Source: Firmicutes bacterium UBA6806
GTDB lineage: Bacteria; Bacillota; Clostridia; Peptostreptococcales; Acidaminobacteraceae
Assembly (NCBI GenBank): GCA_002452745.1
Contig: DKFC01000041.1
Coordinates: 1-31,179, forward strand
Direction of reading: 5' to 3'
Length of the DNA: 31,179 nucleotides
This document shows positions 22,833 to 30,920 of this stretch, piece after piece. The notes below the pieces were generated by a model. That model did not search any database, was not told the DNA's origin, and saw nothing but the letters and a program-made list of their open reading frames with translations. Both the position numbers and the translations under genes were made by a program. The first letter of the stretch is position 1. Each line of letters starts with the position of its first letter.

Positions 22833-24730
22833 TGGCCAAGCGCAATGTCTATATTTCAAACATGCCACTAGAAGAAGCACTTAATAAGTACAAAGAAGCC
22901 CTTTCCAATCCATTAAAACATGAGTCTGTCTCTGTCAGAGAAGCCTTGCAAAAAGTCACGAGTCATCCGGTATTTGCAGAAAGATCATCCCCGAGTGATC
23001 CTTGTGCGGCAATGGATGGTATTGCCGTACTTTCTGAAAAAACGCAGGGTGCAAATGAAAAAAAACCAATGCAACTTGTGGAAACTGTAGATTTTGTCTA
23101 TGTGAATACTGGTAATCTATTGCCGGATGGTTTTGACAGTGTCATTATGATTGAAGACGTAAAACCCATCGGTGATGGGCTTGTCGAAATTGTTGAGGCT
23201 GCGTATGCTTGGCAGCATGTAAGACAAGTGGGAGAGGATATAATCGTAGGTGAGATGCTCTTGCCTTCACTTCATAAGATCAGACCTATGGACCTAGGCG
23301 CCCTCATTAGCGGTGGGGTTCAAAGTTTAAAAGTATTCGAATCCTTAAAGGTAGGCATACTGCCCACAGGCAATGAGATTGTTCAAGAGATTGAAGCCCT
23401 GACAAAGGGCAAGATAATAGATTCAAATTCCAGCGTCATAGAAGGTCTCTTGATTGAGATGGGTTGCATCCCAAAGGTATACAAGCCCTGTCAAGATGAT
23501 CCTCATTTGCTCAAAGAGGCTGTTCAAAAGGGCCTAGAAGATAATCACATGCTCATTACAATTGCAGGTTCTTCCGCTGGCGCTAAGGACTTTACCGTAA
23601 GCACAATAGAGGCTCTAGGAGAAGTGGTCGTACACGGGGTCGCTATTAAACCAGGAAAACCAACGATTTTAGGCAAAATTAATGAGAAGAGTATCGTGGG
23701 GTTACCGGGTTATCCCGTATCTGCTTTCTTTGCATTTGAAGCCTTTGTAAAGCCGCTTATCCTAAGCTGGCAGGGGCAACTTGATTTAATGTCCTCCCAT
23801 GAGGGCATACTGACTCAGAGGGTGGTTTCTTCACTCAAGCACGAGGAGCTTGTCAGGGTTACTCTAGGTGAGGTCAATCAAAACTGGGTGGTAACCCCTC
23901 TCAATAGAGGTGCTGGAACGACCATGAGCCTAGTGAAAGCAGATGGTGTTTTGACCATACCAAGGCTGTCTGAAGGGATTGAAAAAGGACAACGCGTTAA
24001 CATTAAGCTCTTGAAGCCCCTTCACACATTGTCTGAAAGACTTGTGGTCATAGGCAGTCATGATCTTCTTTTGGATATCATCTCAGATCGTATGCCAATG
24101 ACTTCAACACATGTTGGAAGCTTAGGTGGCATTATGTCTCTTCTTAAAAACGAATGCCATATGGCCCCAATTCATCTTATTGATGAGAAGACGGGTGTTT
24201 ACAATATTAGCAGTGTTGAAAGGTTTTTTCCAAATCGAAAAATGGCCTTGATAAAGGGTGTTAAAAGATTACAGGGACTTATGGTGCAAAAGGGCAATCC
24301 ACATCAAGTGAAGGGCTTTGAAGACTTAAGACGAAAAGAAATTGCCTTCATCAATCGACAAAAAGGTGCTGGAACGAGACAGCTTCTGGATTTTGAGCTT
24401 ACAAAGCAAGGGATTGCGTGTGAAGAGATTAATGGCTATCAAAGAGAAGCTATAACACACACTGCTGTTGCAGTAGCCGTTTCTTCAGGAAGTGCAGATG
24501 CAGGTTTAGGGGTTTATTCAGCAGCCAAATCAATGGATTTGGATTTCATCGAAGTCGGATACGAAGCCTATGACTTCCTAATCCCCCATGAACTACTTTC
24601 GGACTTTAGAGTCATGCGATTTATTGAGTGGATAAAATCCCCTTATTTCGAAAGACAGATGACTGAAATTGGCGGTTATTCACTGGAGGGCACAGGCGAT
24701 ATCATTGAGATAGGAGCAGCTTATGATTGA
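22832..24730 (+). CDS. MoeA-type insertase fused to a C-terminal periplasmic-binding-like domain (second paralogue)
   Basis: This 632-residue protein has a MoeA module in residues about 1-400: DPCAAMDGIAVLSE, VYVNTGNLLPDGFDSVIMIE, VGILPTGNEI, LITIAGSSAGAKDFT, VAIKPGKPTILG and VGLPGYPVSAFF. From about 405 a PBP-like domain follows (LVVIGSHDLLLDIISDRMP, RKEIAFINRQKGAGTRQLLD, HTAVAVAVSSGSADAGLGVY, then ELLSDFRVMRFIEWIKSPYF). This is the same fold type as oxyanion or molybdopterin-binding proteins. Such fusions are known in organisms using tungsten or molybdenum. It has IAGSSAGAKDF where the first paralogue has LSGGSSVGTRDF, so the two active sites differ. The fused domain might deliver metal or sense cofactor. 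Start and stop overlap both neighbours. Confidence 0.9.
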   Translation: MAKRNVYISNMPLEEALNKYKEALSNPLKHESVSVREALQKVTSHPVFAERSSPSDPCAAMDGIAVLSEKTQGANEKKPMQLVETVDFVYVNTGNLLPDGFDSVIMIEDVKPIGDGLVEIVEAAYAWQHVRQVGEDIIVGEMLLPSLHKIRPMDLGALISGGVQSLKVFESLKVGILPTGNEIVQEIEALTKGKIIDSNSSVIEGLLIEMGCIPKVYKPCQDDPHLLKEAVQKGLEDNHMLITIAGSSAGAKDFTVSTIEALGEVVVHGVAIKPGKPTILGKINEKSIVGLPGYPVSAFFAFEAFVKPLILSWQGQLDLMSSHEGILTQRVVSSLKHEELVRVTLGEVNQNWVVTPLNRGAGTTMSLVKADGVLTIPRLSEGIEKGQRVNIKLLKPLHTLSERLVVIGSHDLLLDIISDRMPMTSTHVGSLGGIMSLLKNECHMAPIHLIDEKTGVYNISSVERFFPNRKMALIKGVKRLQGLMVQKGNPHQVKGFEDLRRKEIAFINRQKGAGTRQLLDFELTKQGIACEEINGYQREAITHTAVAVAVSSGSADAGLGVYSAAKSMDLDFIEVGYEAYDFLIPHELLSDFRVMRFIEWIKSPYFERQMTEIGGYSLEGTGDIIEIGAAYD

Positions 24731-25679
24731 TGGGTTTGGTAGAAAAATAAACTATTTGAGATTGTCCATTACGGATCGATGCAATTTAAGGTGTCAGTAC
24801 TGCATGCCGGAAGAGGGCGTTGAAAAATTGAAGCATAGTGATATTCTTTCGCTTGAAGAAATAGATGAAATCATCAGTGCATTTGTGGACATGGGCATTG
24901 ATAAAATTAGACTAACAGGTGGTGAACCCTTAATTCGAAACGGCATTGTCACATTGGTTGAGAAGATTAAAAACCACCCTGAGATCAAAGATCTTGCATT
25001 GACAACGAATGGGTTACTTTTAAAGACAATGGCCGAACCCCTCAAAGCGGCGGGGTTGGATCGTGTTAATATCAGTATTGATTCACTAAAGCCAGACAAG
25101 TATTTTAGAATGACCAGAGGTGGTAGCTTGGATGACGTCTTGGCAGGTATTGAAGAGGCTAAAAAAGTGGGACTGACCCCCATTAAACTCAATGTCGTCA
25201 TTATCGGTGGTTTTAACGATGATGAAATCGTGGATTTCGTCAAGTTGACAGAGGATGATGATATAGACGTGCGTTTTATAGAGCTAATGCCCATAGGCGA
25301 GGTTGCCAAATGGTCGATCAAGAATTACTTGCCTAATACGGTGGTCTTGGATCGCGTACCAGAGTTGGTTGAACTGGTGAGCAAGGATCCTTCCTCACCT
25401 GCAAAGTATTACAGACTGCCAAACGGCAAGGGCAGAGTAGGCCTTATAAGTCCTATATCATGTAAGTTTTGTTCAGACTGCAACCGTATTCGTTTGACCT
25501 CGGAGGGTAAACTGAAATATTGTCTGCATTCGGATGAAGAATTTGATCTCAAATGGGCCATAGATCAGAAATTGGTTTTAAGGGATTATATACAAGCATC
25601 TGTCCTAAAAAAGCCATTAGAACACCAAATTGGCAAGGCCAATACCGTACTTAGAAATATGGTCCAGGTGGGAGGCTAA
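24723..25679 (+). CDS. moaA: GTP 3',8-cyclase (molybdenum cofactor biosynthesis protein A)
   Basis: This 318-residue radical SAM enzyme makes 3',8-cyclo-GTP, the first step of molybdopterin synthesis. The SAM cluster cysteines are C20, C24 and C27 (DRCNLRCQYCMP). GGEP follows in LTGGEPLIR. The C-terminal cluster that binds GTP is present (FCSDC then NRIRLTSEGKLKYC), and the protein ends in the double glycine needed for MoaA function (QVGG). Length matches the family. ATG 24723 overlaps the end of the preceding gene by 8 bases and has AGGAG upstream. All known key residues are intact. Confidence 0.96.
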   Translation: MIDGFGRKINYLRLSITDRCNLRCQYCMPEEGVEKLKHSDILSLEEIDEIISAFVDMGIDKIRLTGGEPLIRNGIVTLVEKIKNHPEIKDLALTTNGLLLKTMAEPLKAAGLDRVNISIDSLKPDKYFRMTRGGSLDDVLAGIEEAKKVGLTPIKLNVVIIGGFNDDEIVDFVKLTEDDDIDVRFIELMPIGEVAKWSIKNYLPNTVVLDRVPELVELVSKDPSSPAKYYRLPNGKGRVGLISPISCKFCSDCNRIRLTSEGKLKYCLHSDEEFDLKWAIDQKLVLRDYIQASVLKKPLEHQIGKANTVLRNMVQVGG

Positions 25680-25819
25680 GCCCCCAAAGTCCAAGATTAA
25701 AATCAAGATTTAGACCAAAATTAAAATAAAAATAAAGTTCAATTAACAGTTAAAAAATGAGTTCAAGAAATGTCTCAAAATATAGGTATAACCTGAGATA
25801 GGGTTTTTAGGAGGTCTTC

Positions 25820-26293
25820 ATGACATTTACGCATTTTAACGATAAGGGAAGAGCACATATGGTGGAGGTCACCGAAAAAACAGATACACATAGGACTGCA
25901 ATTGCAAGAGGTCAAATCCTTATGAAACCCTCTACCATAGAAGCCATTAAGCATTCAGCCATTAGCAAGGGTGATGTGATACAGGTGGCTCAAATTGCAG
26001 GTGTAATGGGTGCGAAAAGGACCAGTGATCTCATTCCCATGTGTCATCCCTTGATGTTGACCCATGTGACACTTGACTTTGAAATTTTGGAGGATCGCGT
26101 TTTGATAGAAGCCGTTGTTAAAACCGTTGGCAAGACTGGTGTAGAGATGGAAGCGCTCACTGCGGTTAACATTGCGGCACTTACCATTTATGATATGTGT
26201 AAGGCCGTGGACAAGGAAATGCAAATTGATGGCATCAGACTCGTAGAAAAATTAGGTGGTAAATCTGGACATTATATAAGACAGGGGGAATGA
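25820..26293 (+). CDS. moaC: Cyclic pyranopterin monophosphate synthase
   Basis: This 157-residue enzyme takes the MoaA product to cyclic pyranopterin monophosphate. It carries the complete family signature: MVEVTEKTDTHRTAIARG at the N-terminus, MGAKRTSDLIPMCHPL (catalytic Lys and the CHPL loop), VGKTGVEMEALTAVNIAAL and DMCKAVDKEM. ATG 25820 follows AGGAGG. The 140-base gap after moaA has no terminator, only A-rich sequence with a weak TATAAC near 25787, so read-through is likely. It overlaps or nearly abuts the MOSC gene. Confidence 0.95.
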   Translation: MTFTHFNDKGRAHMVEVTEKTDTHRTAIARGQILMKPSTIEAIKHSAISKGDVIQVAQIAGVMGAKRTSDLIPMCHPLMLTHVTLDFEILEDRVLIEAVVKTVGKTGVEMEALTAVNIAALTIYDMCKAVDKEMQIDGIRLVEKLGGKSGHYIRQGE

Positions 26294-26295
26294 AA

Positions 26296-26760
26296 ATGAA
26301 TGGAAAAGTACTCGCGATAAATATCAGCAAGGTTAAAGGCGTTGTGAAAGAGACCATTCCTCAAGGGGAATTCCAGGAAGGACACGGACTTGTGGGGGAT
26401 GCTCATGCAGGAAAATGGCACCGACAAGTGAGTTTGCTCGGACAGGAGAGCGTGGATAAGATGACAGCACTTGGTGTTGAAGGCCTTTGCAGTGGTAAGT
26501 TTGCAGAGAATTTAACCACACAGGGGATTTGTTTATACGAGCTGCCAGTGGGTACAAAACTCATGATTGGAGAAACCATGCATGAAGTGACACAAATCGG
26601 AAAAGAATGTCACAACGGTTGCGAGATCAAAACACAGGTAGGGCATTGTATTATGCCTAAGGAGGGCATTTTTACGAGGGTGCTTAAAAGTGGTGTGATC
26701 AAAACAGGTGATGACATCGTGGTTTTGAATGATATTGGCACTCTTGAATCACAAGAATAG
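26296..26760 (+). CDS. MOSC domain protein
   Basis: This is a 154-residue stand-alone MOSC (Mo cofactor sulfurase C-terminal) domain. Visible features are GEFQEGHGLVGDAHAGKWHR, SLLGQESVDKM, ENLTTQG and the conserved cysteine region IGKECHNGCEI near residue 105, which in MOSC proteins binds pterin or sulfur. Small MOSC proteins sit in molybdenum/tungsten cofactor operons of anaerobes and probably carry or modify the cofactor. ATG 26296 is preferred over 26290 because the GGGGGA of the end of moaC is about 7 bases from the former but only 1-2 from the latter. It is in the same operon as moaC. Confidence 0.88.
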   Translation: MNGKVLAINISKVKGVVKETIPQGEFQEGHGLVGDAHAGKWHRQVSLLGQESVDKMTALGVEGLCSGKFAENLTTQGICLYELPVGTKLMIGETMHEVTQIGKECHNGCEIKTQVGHCIMPKEGIFTRVLKSGVIKTGDDIVVLNDIGTLESQE

Positions 26761-26780
26761 CATAGATTAATTTAAACTGT

Positions 26781-26935
26781 ACCAAAATCCGAGTCAACCG
26801 CTCTAAAGCAAATGCCATGAGCCTTGACCAATGGGTAGAATGGGAAACCGTGATGCCTCCCGATATTTGGAAAGGATTTGGAATAAATGTCACATTTATA
26901 AGCAATGCATTGCGTTGCGCCAAATTTTAAAGGAG
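26781..26935 (+). promoter_or_regulatory. Structured leader of aor: candidate Moco/Tuco (molybdenum/tungsten cofactor) riboswitch
   Basis: The 182-base gap before the tungsten enzyme gene holds nested pairings. (1) GTCAA (26793-26797) and GCTC (26800-26803) pair with GAGC (26819-26822) and TTGAC (26824-26828). (2) CCAAT-GGG pairs with CCC-(GAT)-ATTTGG around 26828-26870, enclosing GGGAAACCGTGATGCCTCCC. (3) ATAAATG/CATTTAT with TCA loop is at about 26883-26899. (4) GCAATGCATTGC is at 26902-26913. ATTTGG (26865-26870) can also pair with CCAAAT (26920-26925) just before AAAGGAGG, which would bring the binding site into the switch. Position, size and the GGGAAAC...GCCTCCC block fit the Moco RNA class as I remember it; I could not align it to the family model. 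Confidence 0.5.
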
Positions 26936-26942
26936 GTTATTT

Positions 26943-28733
26943 ATGTTCGGTTATCAAGGAAAAGTATTGAGAGTGAATTTGACAAAGGGTGCTTGTACAG
27001 TTGAAAAACTAGACGAAGCAGTGGCAAAGAAGTTTGTCGGTGGTAGAGGTCTTGGTACCAAGTTGTTTACAGATGAAGTTTCTCCAAGTGTGGATGCACT
27101 TAGCGAAGAAAACAAACTTTTCATCGTAACAGGACCATTAACGGGTACACCAACACCTACAGGCGGTCGTTACATGGTAATTACAAAATCGCCATTGACC
27201 GGCACAATCGCTTCTTCAAACTCTGGTGGCTACTGGGGGCCTGAACTTAAGTTTGCTGGCTATGATGCAATCATCGTTGAAGGTAAATCTGACAAACCGG
27301 TTTATCTCTGTATTGAAGATGACAAGGTTGAAATCAGAGATGCTGGTCATGTTTGGGGCAAAGTAGTGTCTGAGACAAGTGAAACGCTAAGTAAAGAAGT
27401 GGCTGAGAAATCGAGAATTCTTACCATTGGCCCTGCTGGTGAAAAGCTTTCAAAAATGGCTGCAATTATGAATGAAAATGACAGAGCTGCTGGTAGATCA
27501 GGTGTTGGCGCTGTTATGGGTTCTAAAAATCTTAAGGCTATTGCGGTTAGAGGCACAAAAAATGTTGAAGTGGCTGACGCAGAAGCATTAAAGCAAATTG
27601 TTAAAGATTGTAATGCAAAAATTAGAGAAAACGGTGTTACAGGTCAGGGCTTACCGGCTTATGGAACAGCGGTACTTGTAAATATTATCAACGAAAATGG
27701 TGTTTTCCCAACAAACAACTTCCAAACCTCACAATTTGGTCAAGCAGAAGAAATCAGTGGTGAAACGCTTGCTGAAAAATACTTGGTCAGAAAAGACCCT
27801 TGCTACAGATGTCCTATCGCTTGTGGTAGATACTGCAAGGTAGACGATATTGAAGGTGGCGGTCCTGAGTATGAAACAATTTGGGCATTTGGCGGTGACT
27901 GTGGCGTTTCAGATATGGCTTCAGTTATAAAAGCAAATTACTGGTGTAACCAAATGGGACTTGATACAATCTCTGCAGGTGCTACGATTGCAGCTGCCAT
28001 GGAACTCTATCAAAAGGGATTTATCAAGGATTCTGATTTAGGTGGTTTATCACTTGAGTTTGGCAACAATGAAGCAGTGGTTGAGTGGACAAAGAGAATG
28101 GGTCTAAGAGAAGGCTTTGGCGATAAGATGGCTGATGGTTCATACCGTCTTTGTGAATCTTATGGTGTTCCTGAACTTTCGATGTCTGTTAAAAAACAAG
28201 AGCTTCCTGCATATGACCCTAGGGCAATTCAAGGACAAGGCTTACAATACGCTACTTCAAACAGAGGTGGTTGTCACGTTAGAGGTTACTTGATTTCGCC
28301 TGAAATTTTAGGCTTGCCTGAGAAGTTAGACCGTTTTAGCTTAGAGGGAAAAGCAGGCTGGGTTAAAGTATTCCAAGATCTAACAGCCTTTATTGACGCT
28401 TCAGGCTTATGTCTGTTTACATCATTTGCTATGGGTGCTGGCGATTATTCTTCTATGATCAATGCTGTTATTGGCACGGATTGGACGCCAGAAGATGTAT
28501 TGCTTGCTGGTGAGCGTATCTGGAATATAGAGAGGCTGTTTAACCTCGATGCAGGTATTGATCCTTCACAAGATACACTTCCTAAGAGATTGCTCGAGGA
28601 TCCAATTGAAGCTGGTCCTTCTAAGGGCAACGTTGCAAGACTTTCTGAACTTCTCCCTGAGTACTATGAATTAAGAGGCTGGAGTGCTGACGGTATTCCA
28701 ACGGATGCACGTAAAACAGTATTGGGATTATAA
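26943..28733 (+). CDS. aor: Tungsten-containing aldehyde:ferredoxin oxidoreductase
   Basis: This 596-residue enzyme oxidises aldehydes to carboxylic acids with ferredoxin as acceptor (or the reverse), using a bis-pterin tungsten cofactor. The N-terminus YQGKVLRVNLTKG and FVGGRGLGTKLF, then GPLTGTPTPTGGRYMVITKS and NSGGYWGPELKFAGYDAII, are AOR signatures. The [4Fe-4S] ligands are C287, C290, C294 (CYRCPIACG) and C490 (SGLCLFTSF), close to the spacing in Pyrococcus furiosus AOR. AGRSGVGAVMGSKNLKAIAV and CHVRGYLISPEILGLPEKLD are also conserved. ATG 26943 follows AAAGGAGG. It is followed by a terminator and then its putative maturation genes. With iorAB in the same window, it may detoxify or use aldehydes from amino acids. 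Confidence 0.95.
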   Translation: MFGYQGKVLRVNLTKGACTVEKLDEAVAKKFVGGRGLGTKLFTDEVSPSVDALSEENKLFIVTGPLTGTPTPTGGRYMVITKSPLTGTIASSNSGGYWGPELKFAGYDAIIVEGKSDKPVYLCIEDDKVEIRDAGHVWGKVVSETSETLSKEVAEKSRILTIGPAGEKLSKMAAIMNENDRAAGRSGVGAVMGSKNLKAIAVRGTKNVEVADAEALKQIVKDCNAKIRENGVTGQGLPAYGTAVLVNIINENGVFPTNNFQTSQFGQAEEISGETLAEKYLVRKDPCYRCPIACGRYCKVDDIEGGGPEYETIWAFGGDCGVSDMASVIKANYWCNQMGLDTISAGATIAAAMELYQKGFIKDSDLGGLSLEFGNNEAVVEWTKRMGLREGFGDKMADGSYRLCESYGVPELSMSVKKQELPAYDPRAIQGQGLQYATSNRGGCHVRGYLISPEILGLPEKLDRFSLEGKAGWVKVFQDLTAFIDASGLCLFTSFAMGAGDYSSMINAVIGTDWTPEDVLLAGERIWNIERLFNLDAGIDPSQDTLPKRLLEDPIEAGPSKGNVARLSELLPEYYELRGWSADGIPTDARKTVLGL

Positions 28734-28753
28734 ATTATATGCTGTTTAGTGAT

Positions 28754-28783
28754 AAAGGAGGGTCTTAGGACCCTCTTTCTTTT
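28754..28783 (+). terminator. Intrinsic terminator (possibly partial) after aor
   Basis: A stem of about 9-10 bp, AAGGAGGGTC/GACCCTCTTT with a TTAG loop, is followed by CTTTT. It lies between aor and the radical SAM gene on the same strand and could reduce expression of the maturation genes relative to the abundant enzyme. Confidence 0.82.
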
Positions 28784-28810
28784 AATGATTTATGTGATTA
28801 GGAGGTAAAA

Positions 28811-29860
28811 ATGCCGGTTCAAAAGGTGTGCTTGGAGTTAACGGATGCTTGTAATCTAAATTGCACCATGTGCTATAGGCATTCATGGCATGAGGCCACG
28901 GTGGATATGTCAGACGAAATGCTGGAAGCAATCCTAACACAGATAGAGGGCATAGAAACCATAGATGAGGTTGTTGTGGGTGGCATAGGTGAGCCGACGA
29001 TTCATCCGAAAATCATCGAGGTTTTAGAGCGCCTGTCTCCCTATAAGGTTAGCTTGACTACAAATGGGGTTAGTTTAAGCCCTGCAATTAGAGAGGCAAT
29101 CGTTTCTTATGTGGATCAATTGGTGATATCTATAGATGGCCTTACAGATAATTTTTTTGAGATCAGAGGAGTGAAATTAGAAGCTGTTTTAAACCAGTTA
29201 AAGCAAATCAACACCCTTAAAAAAAACCAAACTAAAACGCAAAGAAAGAACTTACAGGTTATTTTTCAAATGGTACTGTCTGCTACCAATAAGGACGATA
29301 TTTTTGGCGTTATTGATTTAGCCAGTGAATATGGTGTGTCGCAGCTGATTGTTTCCAATATCCTGCCGGTTGACCTTGAGGAAAGTAGCCAGTGTCTGTA
29401 CACCATGTACAAGGACCCGGAAATGGTCGCTTATTATAATCAAATCCAAAGGTATGCCCTAAAACGCGGGCTTGCGGTAAGGTTATCAGACCATCATCTA
29501 AAAACGGAACGTCGATGTAGATTTGTTGACAATAACACAGCTGTGATCAATTCTAAAGGGGAGGTTGCACCCTGTTATCGGTTTGCACATAGTGGCTCAG
29601 AGGTTGTATTTGGCCGCTTGAAAAATATTCAAGCTCATACATTTGGCCATATCATGCATGAAGATTTAGGCACGATATGGCATTCGAGAGCTTATGAGTT
29701 ATATCGAAATATGGTCTACAACAACCATTACCCCTCCTGTACAGATTGTGAACTCGTGGATGGGTGTGATATGGTAAATGATACCTTTGGTGATTGCTAT
29801 GGAAATGCACCATCATGTGGTGATTGCCTCTGGGTGAGAAACTTGGTTTATTGTATATGA
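28811..29860 (+). CDS. Radical SAM/SPASM protein, putative tungsten-oxidoreductase maturase
   Basis: This 349-residue protein has a radical SAM core with cysteines C14, C18 and C21 (TDACNLNCTMCYRH). VGGIGEPTIHP is the GGE-like motif, and TTNGVSL and VISIDG follow. The C-terminal part is cysteine-rich (RRCRF, EVAPCYRF, then CTDCELVDGC, DCYG, SCGDC and a final C), typical of a SPASM domain with auxiliary [4Fe-4S] clusters. A SPASM radical SAM family is known next to tungsten aldehyde oxidoreductase genes and is described as its presumed maturase; position 77 bases after aor fits that group. The substrate could be the enzyme itself or its cofactor. ATG 28811 follows TAGGAGGT. The chemistry is not established. 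Confidence 0.85.
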   Translation: MPVQKVCLELTDACNLNCTMCYRHSWHEATVDMSDEMLEAILTQIEGIETIDEVVVGGIGEPTIHPKIIEVLERLSPYKVSLTTNGVSLSPAIREAIVSYVDQLVISIDGLTDNFFEIRGVKLEAVLNQLKQINTLKKNQTKTQRKNLQVIFQMVLSATNKDDIFGVIDLASEYGVSQLIVSNILPVDLEESSQCLYTMYKDPEMVAYYNQIQRYALKRGLAVRLSDHHLKTERRCRFVDNNTAVINSKGEVAPCYRFAHSGSEVVFGRLKNIQAHTFGHIMHEDLGTIWHSRAYELYRNMVYNNHYPSCTDCELVDGCDMVNDTFGDCYGNAPSCGDCLWVRNLVYCI

Positions 29861-29895
29861 TTAAAGTGTTGTTTGTGAAGATGAGAGGTGATTGA

Positions 29896-30120
29896 ATGGA
29901 AATCAAAGTGAGATTGTTTGCAACTTTGAGAGAGGGTAGGGGCAAGGAGTTAATGGTTCAAATGGATGAAAGGCCAACGCCCCAAAAGATCATTGAGACC
30001 CTAGACATTAAAAAAGAAGATGTTGCAATCCTTCTGATCAATGGTCGAGACGGTAGTCTGGATAAGGTTTTAGAAGCAGAGGACGTCGTTTCCATATTTC
30101 CACCAGTAGGAGGGGGCTGA
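29896..30120 (+). CDS. MoaD/ThiS-family sulfur carrier protein
   Basis: This 74-residue ubiquitin-fold protein starts MEIKVRLFATLREGRGKEL, the MoaD pattern (F.TLRE), and ends FPPVGGG with the terminal glycines that are adenylated and thiocarboxylated. It would deliver sulfur for the dithiolene of the pterin cofactor, or for another product of this cassette. An extra glycine after the usual GG is present. ATG 29896 follows GAGAGGTG. It sits 2 bases before its presumed activating enzyme. MoaE, the normal MoaD partner, is not in the window. Confidence 0.9.
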   Translation: MEIKVRLFATLREGRGKELMVQMDERPTPQKIIETLDIKKEDVAILLINGRDGSLDKVLEAEDVVSIFPPVGGG

Positions 30121-30122
30121 AG

Positions 30123-30803
30123 ATGGATCGCTATCAAAAAAATAGAGAGATGCTTTCGACTCAAGAGTGTGATATGCTTCATGAAAAAAGAGTTTGTGTT
30201 GTGGGCTGTGGAGGCCTTGGTGGTTACGTGATAGAGATGCTTGGCAGACTGGGCATTGGCTATTTGACTGTCGTTGATGGCGATGATTTTGACATGTCAA
30301 ATTTAAACCGTCAATTGCTTTCACAGGAAGACAACTTATCCCAAAGCAAGGCTTTTGAAGCCAAACAGAGGATGGCGGCAGTAAATTCTGAAGTGGAAGT
30401 AAACCCAATAGAAGCTTTTCTCACTGAAGAAAATGCCCTTGAAATCTTGAGTGCACACGATGTGATCGTGGATGCCACAGATGGCATAGCGACGCGCTTT
30501 TGTCTTCAAGAAATGGCAAAAAAACTGGAGATTCCACTGGTTTATGGTGCTATAGGGGGCTGGTATGCACAGGTTTGTACAATTCTACCGGGTGATGACA
30601 CCTTGAATCGAATTTATAAATCGCATATTGGAAAGGGTATAGAGCAAAGGCTAGGAAACCCTTCCTTTACACCGGCGCTTGCCGCATCTACACAAGTCAG
30701 TGAAGTTTTGAAGCTCTTGCTAGGTAGAGGAGACCTTTTAAGACATAGGCTTTTGATTATGGACTTGTATTGGAATGACTTTGAAGTCATAGAATTTAAA
30801 TAA
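30123..30803 (+). CDS. ThiF/MoeB/HesA-type activating enzyme (E1-like)
   Basis: This 226-residue protein adenylates the C-terminus of the MoaD-like carrier encoded next to it. It has the nucleotide-binding VCVVGCGGLGGYVIEMLGRL (about residues 24-43), the DGDDFDMSNLNRQLL acidic/Arg motif, QSKAFEAKQRMAAVN, and DVIVDATDGIATRFCL. The paired CxxC zinc motifs of canonical MoeB and ThiF are absent, and after TILPGD the sequence runs into NRIYKSHIGKGIEQRLGNPS, a segment without the usual cysteine loop. This places it in the short HesA-like group. ATG 30123 follows GGAGGGGG. The gene ends the tungsten locus; no clear terminator was seen after it. Confidence 0.88.
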   Translation: MDRYQKNREMLSTQECDMLHEKRVCVVGCGGLGGYVIEMLGRLGIGYLTVVDGDDFDMSNLNRQLLSQEDNLSQSKAFEAKQRMAAVNSEVEVNPIEAFLTEENALEILSAHDVIVDATDGIATRFCLQEMAKKLEIPLVYGAIGGWYAQVCTILPGDDTLNRIYKSHIGKGIEQRLGNPSFTPALAASTQVSEVLKLLLGRGDLLRHRLLIMDLYWNDFEVIEFK

Positions 30804-30817
30804 TCGTAAAAATACGC

Positions 30818-30847
30818 TTGAAGATAACGCAGTGTATATGGTAAAAT
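30818..30847 (+). promoter_or_regulatory. Possible upstream promoter
   Basis: TTGAAG (30818-30823) and TAAAAT (30842-30847) are separated by 18 bases in the gap after the ThiF-like gene. It may be a second promoter for the riboswitch transcript. No conserved structure was recognised between it and 30920. Confidence 0.3.
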
Positions 30848-30920
30848 GACTAGACCAAACGGTAAAGACGCTTATATGGGCAGTATTTATGAGTCGTTTT
30901 AGAACATTTTCACAAAAAAA

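Noticed and set aside
24794..25321. Long minus-strand open frame (175 codons) inside moaA
   Set aside because: It is a shadow of moaA codon use, without ribosome site or recognisable protein sequence.
25680..25819. Independent promoter for moaC
   Set aside because: A TATAAC near 25787 has only a TTCAAG at 19-base spacing upstream; too weak to claim, and read-through from moaA is simpler.
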